Below, in pieces: positions 11,911 to 23,279 of a DNA stretch of 64,000 bases (the first letter of the stretch is position 1; the number at the start of each line of letters is the position of its first letter). Under the pieces are notes generated by a model, which searched no databases, was not told the DNA's origin, and saw nothing but the letters and a program-made list of their open reading frames with translations. Source of the DNA: Quercus robur (Eukaryota; Streptophyta; Magnoliopsida; Fagales; Fagaceae); the NCBI RefSeq assembly GCF_932294415.1, contig NC_065538.1:52674343-52738342 (forward strand), written 5' to 3'. The position numbers and the translations under genes are program-made.

Positions 11911-12409
11911 GAAGACAAGGAAGTTCAGCCAAGAGTTTCATATGGGAGAAAATTTTAAAAGATAAGAAGGGAGAAGCAGAAAGGATCTGTAATCAGTATT
12001 TAGCTACACCATTTTTTTTAAAAAAAATTTATCTCTCTCTCTCTCTTGAATTTTATATTATTTAAAGTCGGTTGTCTTTTTTTTTTTTTTTTTTTTTTGG
12101 TTGGTCGGTTTTGGGGAGGTTAGAATAGAATTATAGAAAGCAGGATTACAGATGAGATGATCTACAGTGTTAAGTGAATTAGAAATAGCCGCCATTACTG
12201 TCTGCCACTGCCACTGAAACCCCGGACCTCTCTTCTATTACAGGGGTGAAACAAAACGTGTGGTTGAGAAAAAAAGGAGAAGTAAAGATAAATAAGTTAA
12301 AGTAAAAGGTGGCTTGATGAGATACATGATTGTGGAAGAAATTTTGCAAAATAAAAATTACAGGACAACATATTATCACAAAATTTTCATAATAGTTGAG
12401 TCGTCAAAA

Positions 12410-12662
12410 TTTTTTTTTTTTTTTTTGATGCGAAAGATAGATATACTTTTATTGCAACTACGAAAAGGAGTTTACATCATGGATAAGAGCTTGCATAATA
12501 CAGCAAGGGTCCTCTTCAATCCACGCTACATAATCAATTATGCTAGATGCATTTTTTGCTAAAATATGGGCCGGCATGTTTCCTTGTCTCCGCACGTGAG
12601 AATACTCAATACTTCTAAACTCTTTGCTAATGTCTTGAATCCCTTGAGTCACAGCAGCTATT
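12410..12662 (-). mobile_element. LINE (L1-type) 3' end, 5'-truncated
   Basis: The minus strand encodes a tail of about 64 residues with VRRQGNMPAHILAKNAS and a WIEEDP motif. This is the C-terminal RNase H-like (RVT_3) signature of plant L1-type LINEs. It is followed on the minus strand by a poly(A) tract, seen as T at 12410-12426. The reverse transcriptase and endonuclease parts are missing, as in typical 5'-truncated insertions. I could not identify a convincing target-site duplication. Confidence 0.65.
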
Positions 12663-13170
12663 AAAGATAAAATATTAGATTAGAATTGACCACAACTAAA
12701 AACAAAAAATATTGTGAAAATATTGTCACATTTTATTGTCAATAGTTATCTCATTAATAAATTTTTTAAATTCCAAATTTTTGTGGATTAAAATTATGCA
12801 TAATATATACACTTTATTTCCTCAAAAAAAATTATGCATAATAAAATATAAGTTTTTGTGGTTTTTGTGCTATTTACACAATATTTTCATAACAATTTCA
12901 TAATAAAGTTTACACAATAAGTTGTTATTAGTTTTTATCTGAATCTACTAGTGACATTAATATTTTTTTTATCTACCATTAATGAAAAAGAAAAACTAAT
13001 GAAAAAAATATAGGAAGATCAATTACAAAATTAAAAGACGAAAAAAGAAGACGAAGATTTGTAACTAAACAAATAAGGAAGGATAAGAGAACATAAATTC
13101 ACAAGCGCATTAAAGGGAACTCAAATTTTAAATTATCTTTTTCAACTCTTTACCCTTTACTTATTCTACT
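12663..13170. other. Non-coding, nothing recognised
   Basis: Very AT-rich DNA without a supported feature. Confidence 0.4.
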
Positions 13171-13171
13171 A

Positions 13172-13625
13172 TAAGAGGCTAGGGGTGTCAACCAAGTCGT
13201 TGATCCACCAAAACCAAACTAATTCAACCTAACCTATTGGTTTGGGCCAGTTTTTAGAAGTTGATGAGTCAGTAAATTTGCCCAACCCGATCCACCTATA
13301 TTTAATATATATTTTTAAAAAATATTACGTAATTTTATTATTTATTCTTTTATTTATCAACCGAGTTAGGATAGAGATGTATGATATCCTACTAACTTTG
13401 AAGCACTAATAAAATTGTTTGTGTTAGTTTGGTAGTAAGCTCAGGCTTATTAGGTTATAAATTTTCTCTTATTTGTATCGGTGTTGTTTGTATTGGTATT
13501 GTTTGAATGCTTAATCATTTCTTTTCTTTTTTAATTCCAACCCGATCTAGGTGGGCTAGGTTGGGTTAAATCTTTTTTCAACCTGAGGGTGGGTAGAATT
13601 GAAAATACTCCTCAACCCGAAGAAA
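13172..13625. repeat. Dispersed-repeat-like segment with 'GGTGTCAACC' opening
   Basis: It opens with 'aggggtgtcaacc' and contains C- and G-rich 'cccaacccgatc' and 'ggttgggtt' phrases on both sides of an AT-rich centre. This pattern is common in short plant DNA-transposon derivatives. I see no exact terminal inverted repeat, so the family is open. Confidence 0.35.
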
Positions 13626-13648
13626 AATATTAATTTTGATTGAATTGT

Positions 13649-14440
13649 TTATGCTACAGGTACACCATAATTATTATTAATTTTTCCATCATTTGGAAGC
13701 TCATTTAATTCAACACAATTCTTTGAAACACTTTCATGAACCTCACTTGCAATCAAATCATCATCAACTTGTGCTATATTAAAACAAAAATTAAAAAAAC
13801 AATCAACATCATATTATGTGATATATGAATTATATATTACAAATAAAATGAAAATAATAATACATTCTTGAGACAATTCATTTAAGTCAAAATAATCCAT
13901 TGGAACAAATTGATAAGCCTCACTTGCATCTACATTGTCATACATTGGTGCTATATTAAAACAAGATATTAAAATATAAACATCATATTCTATGATAAAT
14001 GAAATGTAAATTTATAAATAAAATAAAATTATAATACCTTCTTGAAGGGGTTCATTTAAGTCAAAATAATATTTTGGAATAAAGTAGTGGCTCTCACTTG
14101 CAACTACATTCTCATCAATTGATGCTATAATACATGTATTAGAAATAAAAATTAACATCATATTAATTTTGGTGCTATATAAAAACAAGAGTTTAAAAAT
14201 ATTCTATGATAAATGAAATGTAAATCACAACTAAAATAAAATTACAAAACCTTCATGAAGTGGTTCTTTGAAGTTAAAGCAATCTTTTGCAACTACATCT
14301 CCATCCATTAGTGCTACAATATACATGTATCAAAAATAAAAATTAACAACATATTAATTTTAACCTATTTTTTAAAAATAACTATGAATCAACTAAAATA
14401 TAATAGTGATACCTTGTTTAATTATTCCTCAATCTTTTAT
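13649..14440 (-). CDS. Cryptic spliced gene: tandem array of DLNE-motif exons
   Basis: Four short exons can be read on the minus strand: 14313-14251 (63 nt), 14124-14038 (87 nt), 13950-13864 (87 nt) and 13773-13649 (125 nt, ending in TAA). Each is preceded by AG (mostly a TATAG acceptor) and followed by GT. All internal exons are phase 1 at both ends, so they join in frame to about 120 residues. They are diverged copies of one exon-intron unit, sharing VVASE or DASE and ending in FDLNEPLQE, FDLNELSQE or ELNELP, which resemble EAR-type repression motifs. An upstream candidate exon ends at 14413 before GTATCA, but its frame joins after an in-frame stop and no start is clear. The gene is therefore incomplete as read, or its first exon lies elsewhere. 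Similar DLNE stretches occur near the N-terminus of some FAR1-like proteins; that link is speculation. Confidence 0.5.
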
Positions 14441-14645
14441 TAACATTTCTTCATCTCTTCTTTTCTTTGATATTGGTAAAGGGGAAGAAGTTTAGTTTGA
14501 TATTGGTAAAGTGAAAGAAAATAGATAGTAAAATATTGATAAAATAAGATTTGGTGGGAAATAAAAGTGGAAGGGAGAGAAATGTGTTAAGAGTGAAATT
14601 TTGTGCAAAGAATAAAGAGCCCTCAGTCGGCGCTAGTCGTGTCCC

Positions 14646-14653
14646 ATATAAAG
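14646..14653 (+). promoter_or_regulatory. Possible TATA box of the receptor kinase gene
   Basis: ATATAAAG lies about 204 bp upstream of the chosen ATG at 14857, implying a leader of roughly 170-180 bases. This is placed by motif and distance only. Confidence 0.35.
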
Positions 14654-14856
14654 AGGGTAAATTTGTCCAATTCTTCCTTACAAGTCATGTAATGCTTTTT
14701 CTTTAATTTACTTTTTATTTATGTAGGACCCACCAAGGAGAACCTCAACAAACAAGCACCCTCCGGTGCTTGTTAACATTCTCCATAAACATATACTGTA
14801 GAAGTCTCTTGTGAGTTGTAATAGCCTCTGATACTCCAAACTCCAGAGAGCCTTCT

Positions 14857-17800
14857 ATGTCTCCCTTCACACTCATGATGCTAACTAAAAGGCGATCCAT
14901 TCTCCTGCTCTTGGCTTTTCTGTTAGTGCAACCATGCATACTTCACTTGTCTCACTCTTCCAACAACTTTACAGATCAATCAGCTCTCATTGCCTTCAAA
15001 TCTGAAATCAGTTTTCATCCAAATGATACTATCTTCTCTGCTGGTAACTGGTCCACAACAACAAACTTCTGTGAGTGGTTTGGGGTCTCTTGCAGCCGAC
15101 GCAGACAAAGAGTCAGAGCCTTGAACCTTTCCTATGTGGATCTACACGGCACCATTTCCCCTCATATTGGCAACCTCTCCTTCCTGGTCTCACTTGATCT
15201 TCATAACAACAGCTTCTCTGGTTTTCTGCCACATGAGATTGGTAATCTACACCGCTTGAGGGAACTTCGGTTGTCAAACAACCTATTGGAAGGTAGTATT
15301 CCTCCGACTCTACATAATTGCCAGAAGCTTGAAGTTTTAAGTCTTTATGAAAACAACTTAAATGGTAGCATACCTAAAGATTTAGGCATGTTACCAAGGG
15401 TTCGCGTAATACACCTTAGTCAAAACAAACTTATGGGTACAATTCCGTCGTCCCTCGGCAATATGTCGTCATTAGAGTCCTTGGATTTGCAATTCAATAG
15501 CCTCACCGGTGCATTTCCTCTTGTCATCTTTAACTTGTCTTCTCTAAAGATTATTGCTATTACAGGAAATAACCTCTCAGGAACCCTCCCAGTGGATCTT
15601 TGTAGCCATTGTCCTAATCTTCAAGGACTGTATATTTCCTACAACAAATTCAGCGGTAAGCTCCCCTCACAGTTTAATAACTGCAGAGAGCTTTTAGTAT
15701 TATCTCTATCATACAATATGTTTGATGGAAGTATTTCAAAAGGTTTTGGGAGTTTAAAAAAGGTTGAACTCCTCTATCTTGGAGTTAACAACTTAATTGG
15801 AAACATTCCTCCTATCATAAGCAATTTATCGATGTTACAAGAATTTTATGCTGACGAAAACAACATTAAAGGAAGCGTGCCAAGTGATTTATGGCGTCTC
15901 CACAATCTGAAGGAATTGGGTATTCGTCATAACAATCTCACTGGGACAATACCCCAAAATATTTTCAACATTACCTCTCTACAAATACTCAACTTGATGG
16001 GGAATTCCTTGTCTGGAATTTCATTTGATACTAGGATCCCTTGCCGTAATCTTGGAATCTTGTATCTTGGTCGCAACTACATTAGCGGTCGTATCCCGTC
16101 ATATCTTTCAAATTGTTCCAACCTCGTCGATGTAGATTTATCTGGAAATTTACTCTCTGGGCCTATACCTAGAAGTCTTGGAAACTTAAAATATCTCAAA
16201 ACCTTTTATCTAGGTTATAATCAACTAACAGAGGAGTCTGGGCATCAAGAGCATAGTTTTCTTACATCTTTAACCAGTTGCACATCTTTAGAGGAGCTAG
16301 ATATTTCCCTCAATCCCTTGAATATTATAATTCCGGAAACCATTGGAAATTTTTCAGCTTCGCTTAAATTCATTGGTGCAAGTCAAAGCCAAATAAAGGG
16401 TCAAATTCCAATGGGAATCGGTTCTTTGAAAAATTTGACTGAGCTTGATTTGAGCTATAACAATTTGTCTGGAAATTTACCGTCAACGTTAGGGGGATTG
16501 GAGGAATTGCAAAGATTGCATCTTAGTGACAATAATATTGGAGGAAAGATTCCAGAAGAGCTTTGTCAGCTAAACAAGCTGGGAGAACTACTTCTCTCAA
16601 ATAACAAAATTTCTGGATCCATCCCGAATTGCATTGGAAACCTCAATCTTTTGCAGAGATTAAACTTGAGTTATAACAAACTGACATCATCAATCCCATT
16701 GAATGTGTGGAATCTTGAAAATATGTTGTTCTTGGATTTATCATCAAATTCCCTTTACGGATCTTTATCTCCAAACATGAAAACACTCAGAGCTATTGTG
16801 TACTTGAATTTATCTCATAACCAAATTACTGGAAAAGTTCCAAGTATCATTGGTGCTTTTGAAAGTCTTAGTAATCTTGATTTGTCAAAGAATTCATTTC
16901 AAGGAGACATTCCAGATTCTTTTGGGCAATTGAAAGGAATGGATCTGCTAGATCTCTCTAACAATAATCTCTCAGGTGCAATTCCTAAGTCTCTGGAGGC
17001 ACTTCGGTTTCTCAAGTATTTGAATTTGTCATTCAATAAGTTATCAGGAGAGATACCATTTGGTGGACCTTTTGCAAACTTCAAGGCAAAATCATTTTTA
17101 GGTAATGAAGCACTTTGTGGGAATTCAATTTTTGGAGTTCCACCTTGCACGAGTCCCAGTTCTAAAGGAGCAAGGATGAAACAACTTTTGCTCAAATATA
17201 TCATTCCCAGCATTGCATCAATTATAATCTTTGCAATGCTTGTCATTATGCTAAGAAGACATCCACAATATAACATGCAAATTCCAAGTTCACTTTTCAC
17301 ATTACCTACAGTGGATTGGAGAATGATATCATATCAAGAACTTTGTCGTGGGACAAACAACTTTTGTGAAAGCAACTTGCTTGGAATTGGAGGGTTTGGT
17401 ACTGTGTACAAAGGGATACTGTCTGATGGGATTACTGTTGCTGTAAAAGTTCTAAACCTACATTTGGAGGATGCTTTTAAAAGTTTTGATGCTGAATGCA
17501 AGGTGTTAAGGGCATTACGACATAGGAATCTGGTTAAAGTCATTAGTGTATGCTCCAATCCCCAGTTTAAAGCTTTGGTGTTGCAGTACATGTCAAATTA
17601 TAGCCTTGAAAAGTGGATATACTCTCACAACTACTGCTTGAATCTTGTTCAAAGAGTAGGCATTATGGTTGATGTTGCATCGGCATTAGATTATCTCCAT
17701 AATGGTCAATTAGAATCCGTGGTGCATTGTGATTTGAAGCCTAGCAATATTCTTTTGGATGAGGACATGGTTGCACATGTTGGAGACTTTGGCATTGCAA

Positions 17801-19513
17801 AGATTTTAGCTGAAAACAAGGATGCAACCCAAACTAGAACCATTGGTACAATTGGCTACATCGCACCAGGTATACATGAAATCACCTCAATTCATTTAAT
17901 TTCTTGGCTAATTTCGTGAATAACATTAGTAGTGGCTAATTTTAGGAATAAGAATGTTGCATGGTAGTTCAAACCAGCTCGTAATCTAGTTGCATTAGAT
18001 TAATAATTTGTTTTATCTAGGCAAATACAATTTAATCCAATAGTACTTCAATACTAGTCTCGTAAATGCATCCATGGTATTGATATGGCTTATTGCTTAG
18101 TCTATGTAAAAAAAAAAAAAAGCCTCACATTTTACCTAATAAATCTCAAAAACCTCCTACATCAACCAATGTAAAATTGTGCAAAATTCTACTTTTGCTA
18201 CAGTGTAAATATACATAGTTCTGTAGCTTTGCAAATGCATATTTTAATAATTCTTTACTTCACCCCATGAGGAAGAGAAAGATATGAATTAAACTAATAA
18301 TAAAAAAATTAGTAAAGAATTAGTAGTTTAATGAAAAGTAATGTAAAATAGATAATTTAATGTTGGGTGTTTTGAAAAGTGAGTATGTACTATAAGAAAA
18401 AAAAAAAAAAAGGTTCATACACTAAAATAGAAAACTTTTGAACAAGCTAATGCAAATGTTCTCCCTGTTTATAGCCATCAACAATATACAAAGGTATTAC
18501 TCCCAAAAAAAAAAAAAAACAATATACAAAGGTAATGAGCTCAATAGATTAGTTTTCCTAAATTGACTATAAAAGTTTAGTTATGGTGATCAATCTCCAA
18601 GGCCCATTTTGAAGTCTAACTTAAATGAAGACACAAATGAATATGTAGATATGAAGGATTGTTCATATTTGGCTTGGGAGCTAAACATAATTCCAAAAGT
18701 ATATAAACAATATTAAGGACACAAATTTCTTCATAAATTGTCAATAAAAGTTTTACATAGACCTGCCACTAATACCAATTTTATTATTTACAAGTCACAA
18801 CCTGCCACATTAATGATTCTGAAAAAAGTACACTATATTATGCATTAAGCCAGACTATCATTCCTAATAACAAAGTTAAACCATAAGGACATAATAGCAA
18901 ATGGACACATAAAGAATTGGTTAAGGTACAATTGAACCAAAAATAAATAAATAGAAAAATCTAGCATACACATATATATCAATTGATGGATGAATGGATA
19001 CAGTTAAAATCTTTTTCTTTTTTTTTTTAATTCTTTTATGAATGGAGTGTGGGTGTGTGTACCCACTAAAAGTTTTTATTTGTAGAGTTTTTACTTTGTT
19101 TGGACAAACATGTGGATCATTAACTTAAAATTTTGTTGACATATATGAGCATAACAGAGTATGGTTCTGAAGGGAGAGTATCCACCAAATGTGACATTTA
19201 TAGCTATGGGATAATATTGTTGGAGATGATCACAAGAAAAAAACCTACCGATGAAATGTTTGTTGGAGAACTAGGTATGAGGCAATGGATTGCTTCACTT
19301 CTTGACAGAATGGAAGTTGTGGACGATGGTTTGCTTAGTATTGAAGATGGAAGAGATGTAACTGTCATGCAAACTATCCTTTCATCTATCTTGGAATTAG
19401 GCTTGAGGTGTTCTGAAGAATTACCAGATGAAAGACCTAAAATCAAGGACGTGGTGGCCAAGGTTAACAAAATCAAATTGGCACTACTTGGAAACAGAAA
19501 TAGGGGTGTCTGA
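14857..19513 (+). CDS. LRR receptor-like kinase, subfamily XII, non-RD
   Basis: Exon 1 is 14857-17869 and exon 2 is 19158-19513. The 1288-bp intron has GT (17870) and AG (19157) borders and splits the Glu codon of the kinase APE motif. The product is 1122 residues. It has a signal peptide (about 1-34), an LRR N-cap with a CEWFGVSC pair, more than twenty plant-type LxGxIP repeats, a C-cap around residues 749-760, a membrane helix (about 779-800) and a kinase. The glycine loop is near 843. VAVK, HCDLKPSN (957 onward; Cys replaces Arg, so non-RD) and GDFG (976-979) are all present. The family includes FLS2, EFR and Xa21, plasma-membrane sensors of microbial patterns; the ligand here is unknown. 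The frame is undamaged, and the intron at the APE codon is typical of the subfamily. AATAAA at 19687 may be the poly(A) signal. A nearby in-frame ATG at 14875 is an alternative start. Confidence 0.93.
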
Positions 19514-19738
19514 TATTTACACTATTGCTCAAGTTTTTTTTCAAGGGGTAATTTTGTTACCCTAGTTTGGTATGTCATCTAATTTTATAAGCTTTACAAG
19601 TAGTATGTTACTCGGGACCAAAATCAGTCAAAATTATCTCAAGTTATTAGTATTTGTAGTTAATATGCCAAGCTTTTAAATTATTGAATAAAGATATGCA
19701 TGTGGTTGTATGTGCTTGTAGCAACTATAAGAAGGGCA
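19514..19738. other. 3' flank of the receptor kinase gene
   Basis: Probable 3' untranslated and downstream region; AATAAA at 19687-19692 is a candidate polyadenylation signal. Confidence 0.4.
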
Positions 19739-20288
19739 TTAGTACCAACTGTATGAAGGACCGACGAATTCAATTACACAAATGTTTGCTGGTAATAAGT
19801 TGAGCACTTTTTTTTTTTTTTTTTTTGCTTAATAACCTAAGCACAATTTGAAAGAAGGTTTAGCTTGAACTTGATCTTCTAGAATTTAGCAAAAAGAAGC
19901 CCTTTGGTAAAAATATGGGCTAACTCATGGGGTACATAGCACCATAATGCCACCATAAAAATACCATTTCCTTAACAAAATAAAAATCAATCTTAACCCC
20001 ATGTGGTATTGTTTTAGTACCAACTGTATGAAGGACCGACAAATTCAATTACACAAATGTTTGCTGGTAATAAGTTGAGCACTTTTTTTTTTTTTTTTTT
20101 TGCTTAATAACCTAAGCACAATTTGAAAGAAGGTTTAGCTTGAACTTGATCTTCTAGAATTTAGCAAAAAGAAGCCCTTTGGTAAAAATATGGGCTAACT
20201 CGTGGGGTACATAGCATCATAATGCCACCATAAAAATACCCTTTCCTTAACAAAATAAAAATCAATCTTAACCCCATGTGGTATTGTT
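19739..20288. repeat. Recent tandem duplication, 275-bp unit, two copies
   Basis: Unit 1 (19739-20013) and unit 2 (20014-20288) both start 'ttagtaccaactgtatgaag', hold an 18-20 base T run and end 'catgtggtattgtttta'. Only a few mismatches are seen. The unit is not coding. It lies directly downstream of the receptor kinase gene. Confidence 0.88.
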
Positions 20289-20459
20289 TTATGTGTTAAC
20301 TAGTTGATTGTGTGACACTTAACCTACTAGACTTTTGAATATTTTACAAAACCTCCATGTGGTATTTTTTGTGAAAATAATAATGAAACTTATAGTTGCT
20401 TTCCCTCAAAGTCGGTCTTCTTATTCTATTCTTTACATAATGAAAGTTTTTGGTGACTT

Positions 20460-20825
20460 TCTTTTATGCAGAATTTTTGGTCATGGAATCCTGCGCAGGT
20501 AATTTCCTCTGAAACCTTTTGTTGTCATATAGGTAAATTCCTCTCATTTGCTCTCACAGTGTTTCTTACTAGTTAGTTCTATACAACTTATAACCGTTTT
20601 ATCTTCCTTTGTTTGTTTTTGTCTTCTCTATTTTCTTCTTGTGTTTCTTAATATGCTGTGTGATTCCATGGTAGTTGGAATGGTTATCCGTGGGTCCTTG
20701 TGAACGTTTTTTAGTTTTAATTGACCATACTTGACAAGTATCCTTTAGTATATATATAAAAAGATTACAATATGAAAATAATACTTGAACTAAATGGGTG
20801 ATCTAGTCATCTTTGGTGCGAACAT
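20460..20825. repeat. Dispersed repeat, copy 2 (partner at 9925-10205)
   Basis: It shares ordered landmarks with the first copy, from 'gtcatggaatcctgc' to 'gaactaaatgggtgatct', but carries an extra 50-60 bases after its left end. Orientation is the same as copy 1. Family unknown. Confidence 0.55.
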
Positions 20826-21777
20826 TGTTTAGTTAGTTAGATGATTTCTTAAGCATTAGCTGATAAGATTTAGACACTTGTCAACCAACTAGAGGCTACC
20901 AATGCCAAACAACTAGTATAAGTAGTAAAATGTAAGCTCTTTGTTAATCAGTTTTGGTAATTGAATGAATTGTTAGCCTTTGTGTGTTATTTGGAACTAA
21001 GTGTTCTTGCAAAGGTACTTATCCACCTATCAATGTGTTCTAAATAACTCAGCCCTTTCACCGCTTCTAAACCATACACAAATAGCCCATCACATTCCCT
21101 ACATCAAGACCGAACAAAAACACTTGGGACTTTTGGTGATCTGTTATTTGAGCAGTTTGTTCGACATGGTAGGTGTTGCATATGTTGATTTATGTTCTTT
21201 ATTTTGCTGTTGATAATTTTTTTTTCCTTTTATATTTTTTGTTTCCTTGGGAGTATGAATTGGAAGCCTTTAAAAGCTTCTGGCTTGTCATTTTCACAAA
21301 GCTAATGATATTACATTACTTTTAATTATCAATGTAATCACCACTACTACTACTTTCAGATTTCATATATTTTTCTTTCCAAACCTTCTATTCTTTTGTT
21401 TCAATGCAAACTATGCTTTGATGCTCTTAGTTCTGTTTTTGAATGCTTTCCTGATATGTTAAACTCTTGACATTTTCATTTTGCATGTGCTTTATTTTCA
21501 AAAGATTATTTGTTGTTGGTAGTCAATACTGGTTTAGCATACTACAGCTTAACTTGATCCACTTTCACACAGTATTTGTATGGTTCTTCTATATTTATGG
21601 CAACATGCTGAAACTAAAATACTTACTGGGTTCCCATAAGACCAATTCCTATCCCCTTCCAACCCCCTCCCCCTGCCACGGGGCTCCCCTGGGTTAGGTG
21701 AGATACTAAAAACCCTCTAGATCGGAATGAAGACATGTCCAAATTATTAGCAGCTGCTCACTATAATTCATATCTTC
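20826..21777. other. Non-coding, nothing recognised
   Basis: Intergenic DNA. The 70-codon frame at 21001-21213 and the 76-codon frame at 21467-21697 match no family I recognise and have no supporting signals. Confidence 0.35.
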
Positions 21778-22095
21778 TTACTCATTATCTAATTCATTTG
21801 TATCAAAAAATAATTTTAAATTTGAATAGATATCAATATTATGAAGATCATTGCCATCACCATTTCTAGTACCTGCTACAGAATTTGCAACACCAAAACC
21901 ATTACCTAAACCAACTGTCAATTTGAAATCCCAGTTGTCCTCAAAGCTTAAACTAGTGGAAAAGGGTAATCTATTATGGTAGTAAAGTGAGTAGTCTTGA
22001 TTTTGAACCATGTCCCACTCTAAACCTCCCATTATATTAAATATTTTGGCCCTACGTATTAAAGGAAAGTTTAAACCCACACTTGAGGGGTAGTG

Positions 22096-22300
22096 TTAGA
22101 ATAAGGGTTAAATTATTAAACTCAATCATTTGTTATCAACTTAAACTTTTTTAATCTGTAGGCATTTGTCACTTATCTTTAGCGCTTTAGTTATTTATGA
22201 AAAAAAACTCTAACATGGGAGGTTAGTATCAATTTTTGATAATGCAAAGATCTCTATACAATATTACTTTGGAGAATGGTGAGTGCAACCCTCTCTTTTC
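22096..22300 (+). mobile_element. Copia-like LTR start with polypurine tract (remnant)
   Basis: The phrase CACTTGAGGGGTAG (22080-22093) resembles the polypurine tract of plant Ty1/copia elements. It is followed at once by TGTTAGAATAAGGGTTAAA, a common Copia LTR opening. The right boundary is not clear and I set it only roughly. The element is a broken remnant; the second LTR and the coding region are not recognised in the window. The minus-strand frame at 21778-22080 lies in the preceding segment and is not a known Copia product. Confidence 0.45.
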
Positions 22301-22471
22301 TTAAATTAAAAAATAAATAAATAAAAAAAGAAGAAGATAAAAGGAATAAATTATGTTATGAATATAATTTCATTTATGTTAGGTTCTCTAAGTTGATGGT
22401 CAATGTAATCATTTTTTGACTCCTATTTTGTCTATTTTGCTATTTTCTACTTACCATTTGAGTTTGTGTAG

Positions 22472-22605
22472 GTGGCATATCCTTACCAATATTTTCTGAG
22501 TGGTGGCTAGCCAAAGAAAAGTTATCTTTCATTGATTCATTTATTCTCTCTTCATTTCCTGCTGCAACATTCCAAGGATGCAATGGATTGAGTGTCAAAT
22601 ATCAG
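22472..22605 (+). pseudogene. ABCA1-like C-terminal exon fragment
   Basis: Bounded by AG (22471) and GT (22606), this open exon encodes [14 protein letters not shown], then DSFILSSFP, then [14 protein letters not shown] recognise it as the penultimate or last part of plant ABCA1-type full-size ABC transporters. It lies upstream of exons for the first nucleotide-binding domain (23280 onward), the reverse of the order within one gene. It therefore probably belongs to a separate, mostly deleted ABCA1-like copy. No stop interrupts this exon. Confidence 0.55.
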
Positions 22606-23279
22606 GTAAAATCTATAATGGCTTTGGGATACCAGTTGCAATTTGAAAAAGGCAGGACATTAAAACATGCACTCTTATGTAGCCCGAGGAAACTAGCCAC
22701 ATTTGCACTATGTTGAGGTTGTAAGTGTTTGACATGCATTCTTAGTTTTCTTGACATTAAAACATGGCAAAAATAGAAGTTCCCCCATATCATTTTTGTT
22801 ACTAAAGGTTGTAATGATTCAAGGGATTGCTAGTCACATTTATGCTATACCCCGAAAATACTAGTAAAGTTACGATTGAGGCCCATCTTAATCACTTATG
22901 TAGCCAAGTTCAACCAAGTAAAGACCTGATGTGGGGGCTTAACACATGCTTGCACGACACACACTTATCTAGTATAATCCACCAAGGTATTATAATGTCC
23001 CCTACTTAAAATCCTGATGTCCTCATTAGAAATCTTATTGTTTTTGTATTCTTTTTAAATACAACAAAACCTTAGTCCCAAAATTTGGGGTCGGCTATGG
23101 TTTATTGGCTGATTAGATTAGGGCCACATGATTTCTTTTTAAATATGCTTTTGAAATTGAACAAGAAAATTAATTTTGAAATTGGACTTCGTTTGATTCC
23201 ATTCAATTTTCTTACCTGTGGCAGAGCATTGGTTACTTCCTTTAAACACTTGGCCTTGAACTGTTGCCTTCTCACAAAT

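Noticed and set aside
11649-11918. 89-codon minus-strand frame
   Set aside because: It is poly-Phe and Ser encoded by a series of A tracts; no protein family.
16899-17591. Minus-strand frames inside the receptor kinase gene
   Set aside because: Shadows of the LRR and kinase coding sequence.
21778-22080. 100-codon minus-strand frame
   Set aside because: It lies in the segment before a Copia-like polypurine tract, on the opposite strand; no known product or signals.
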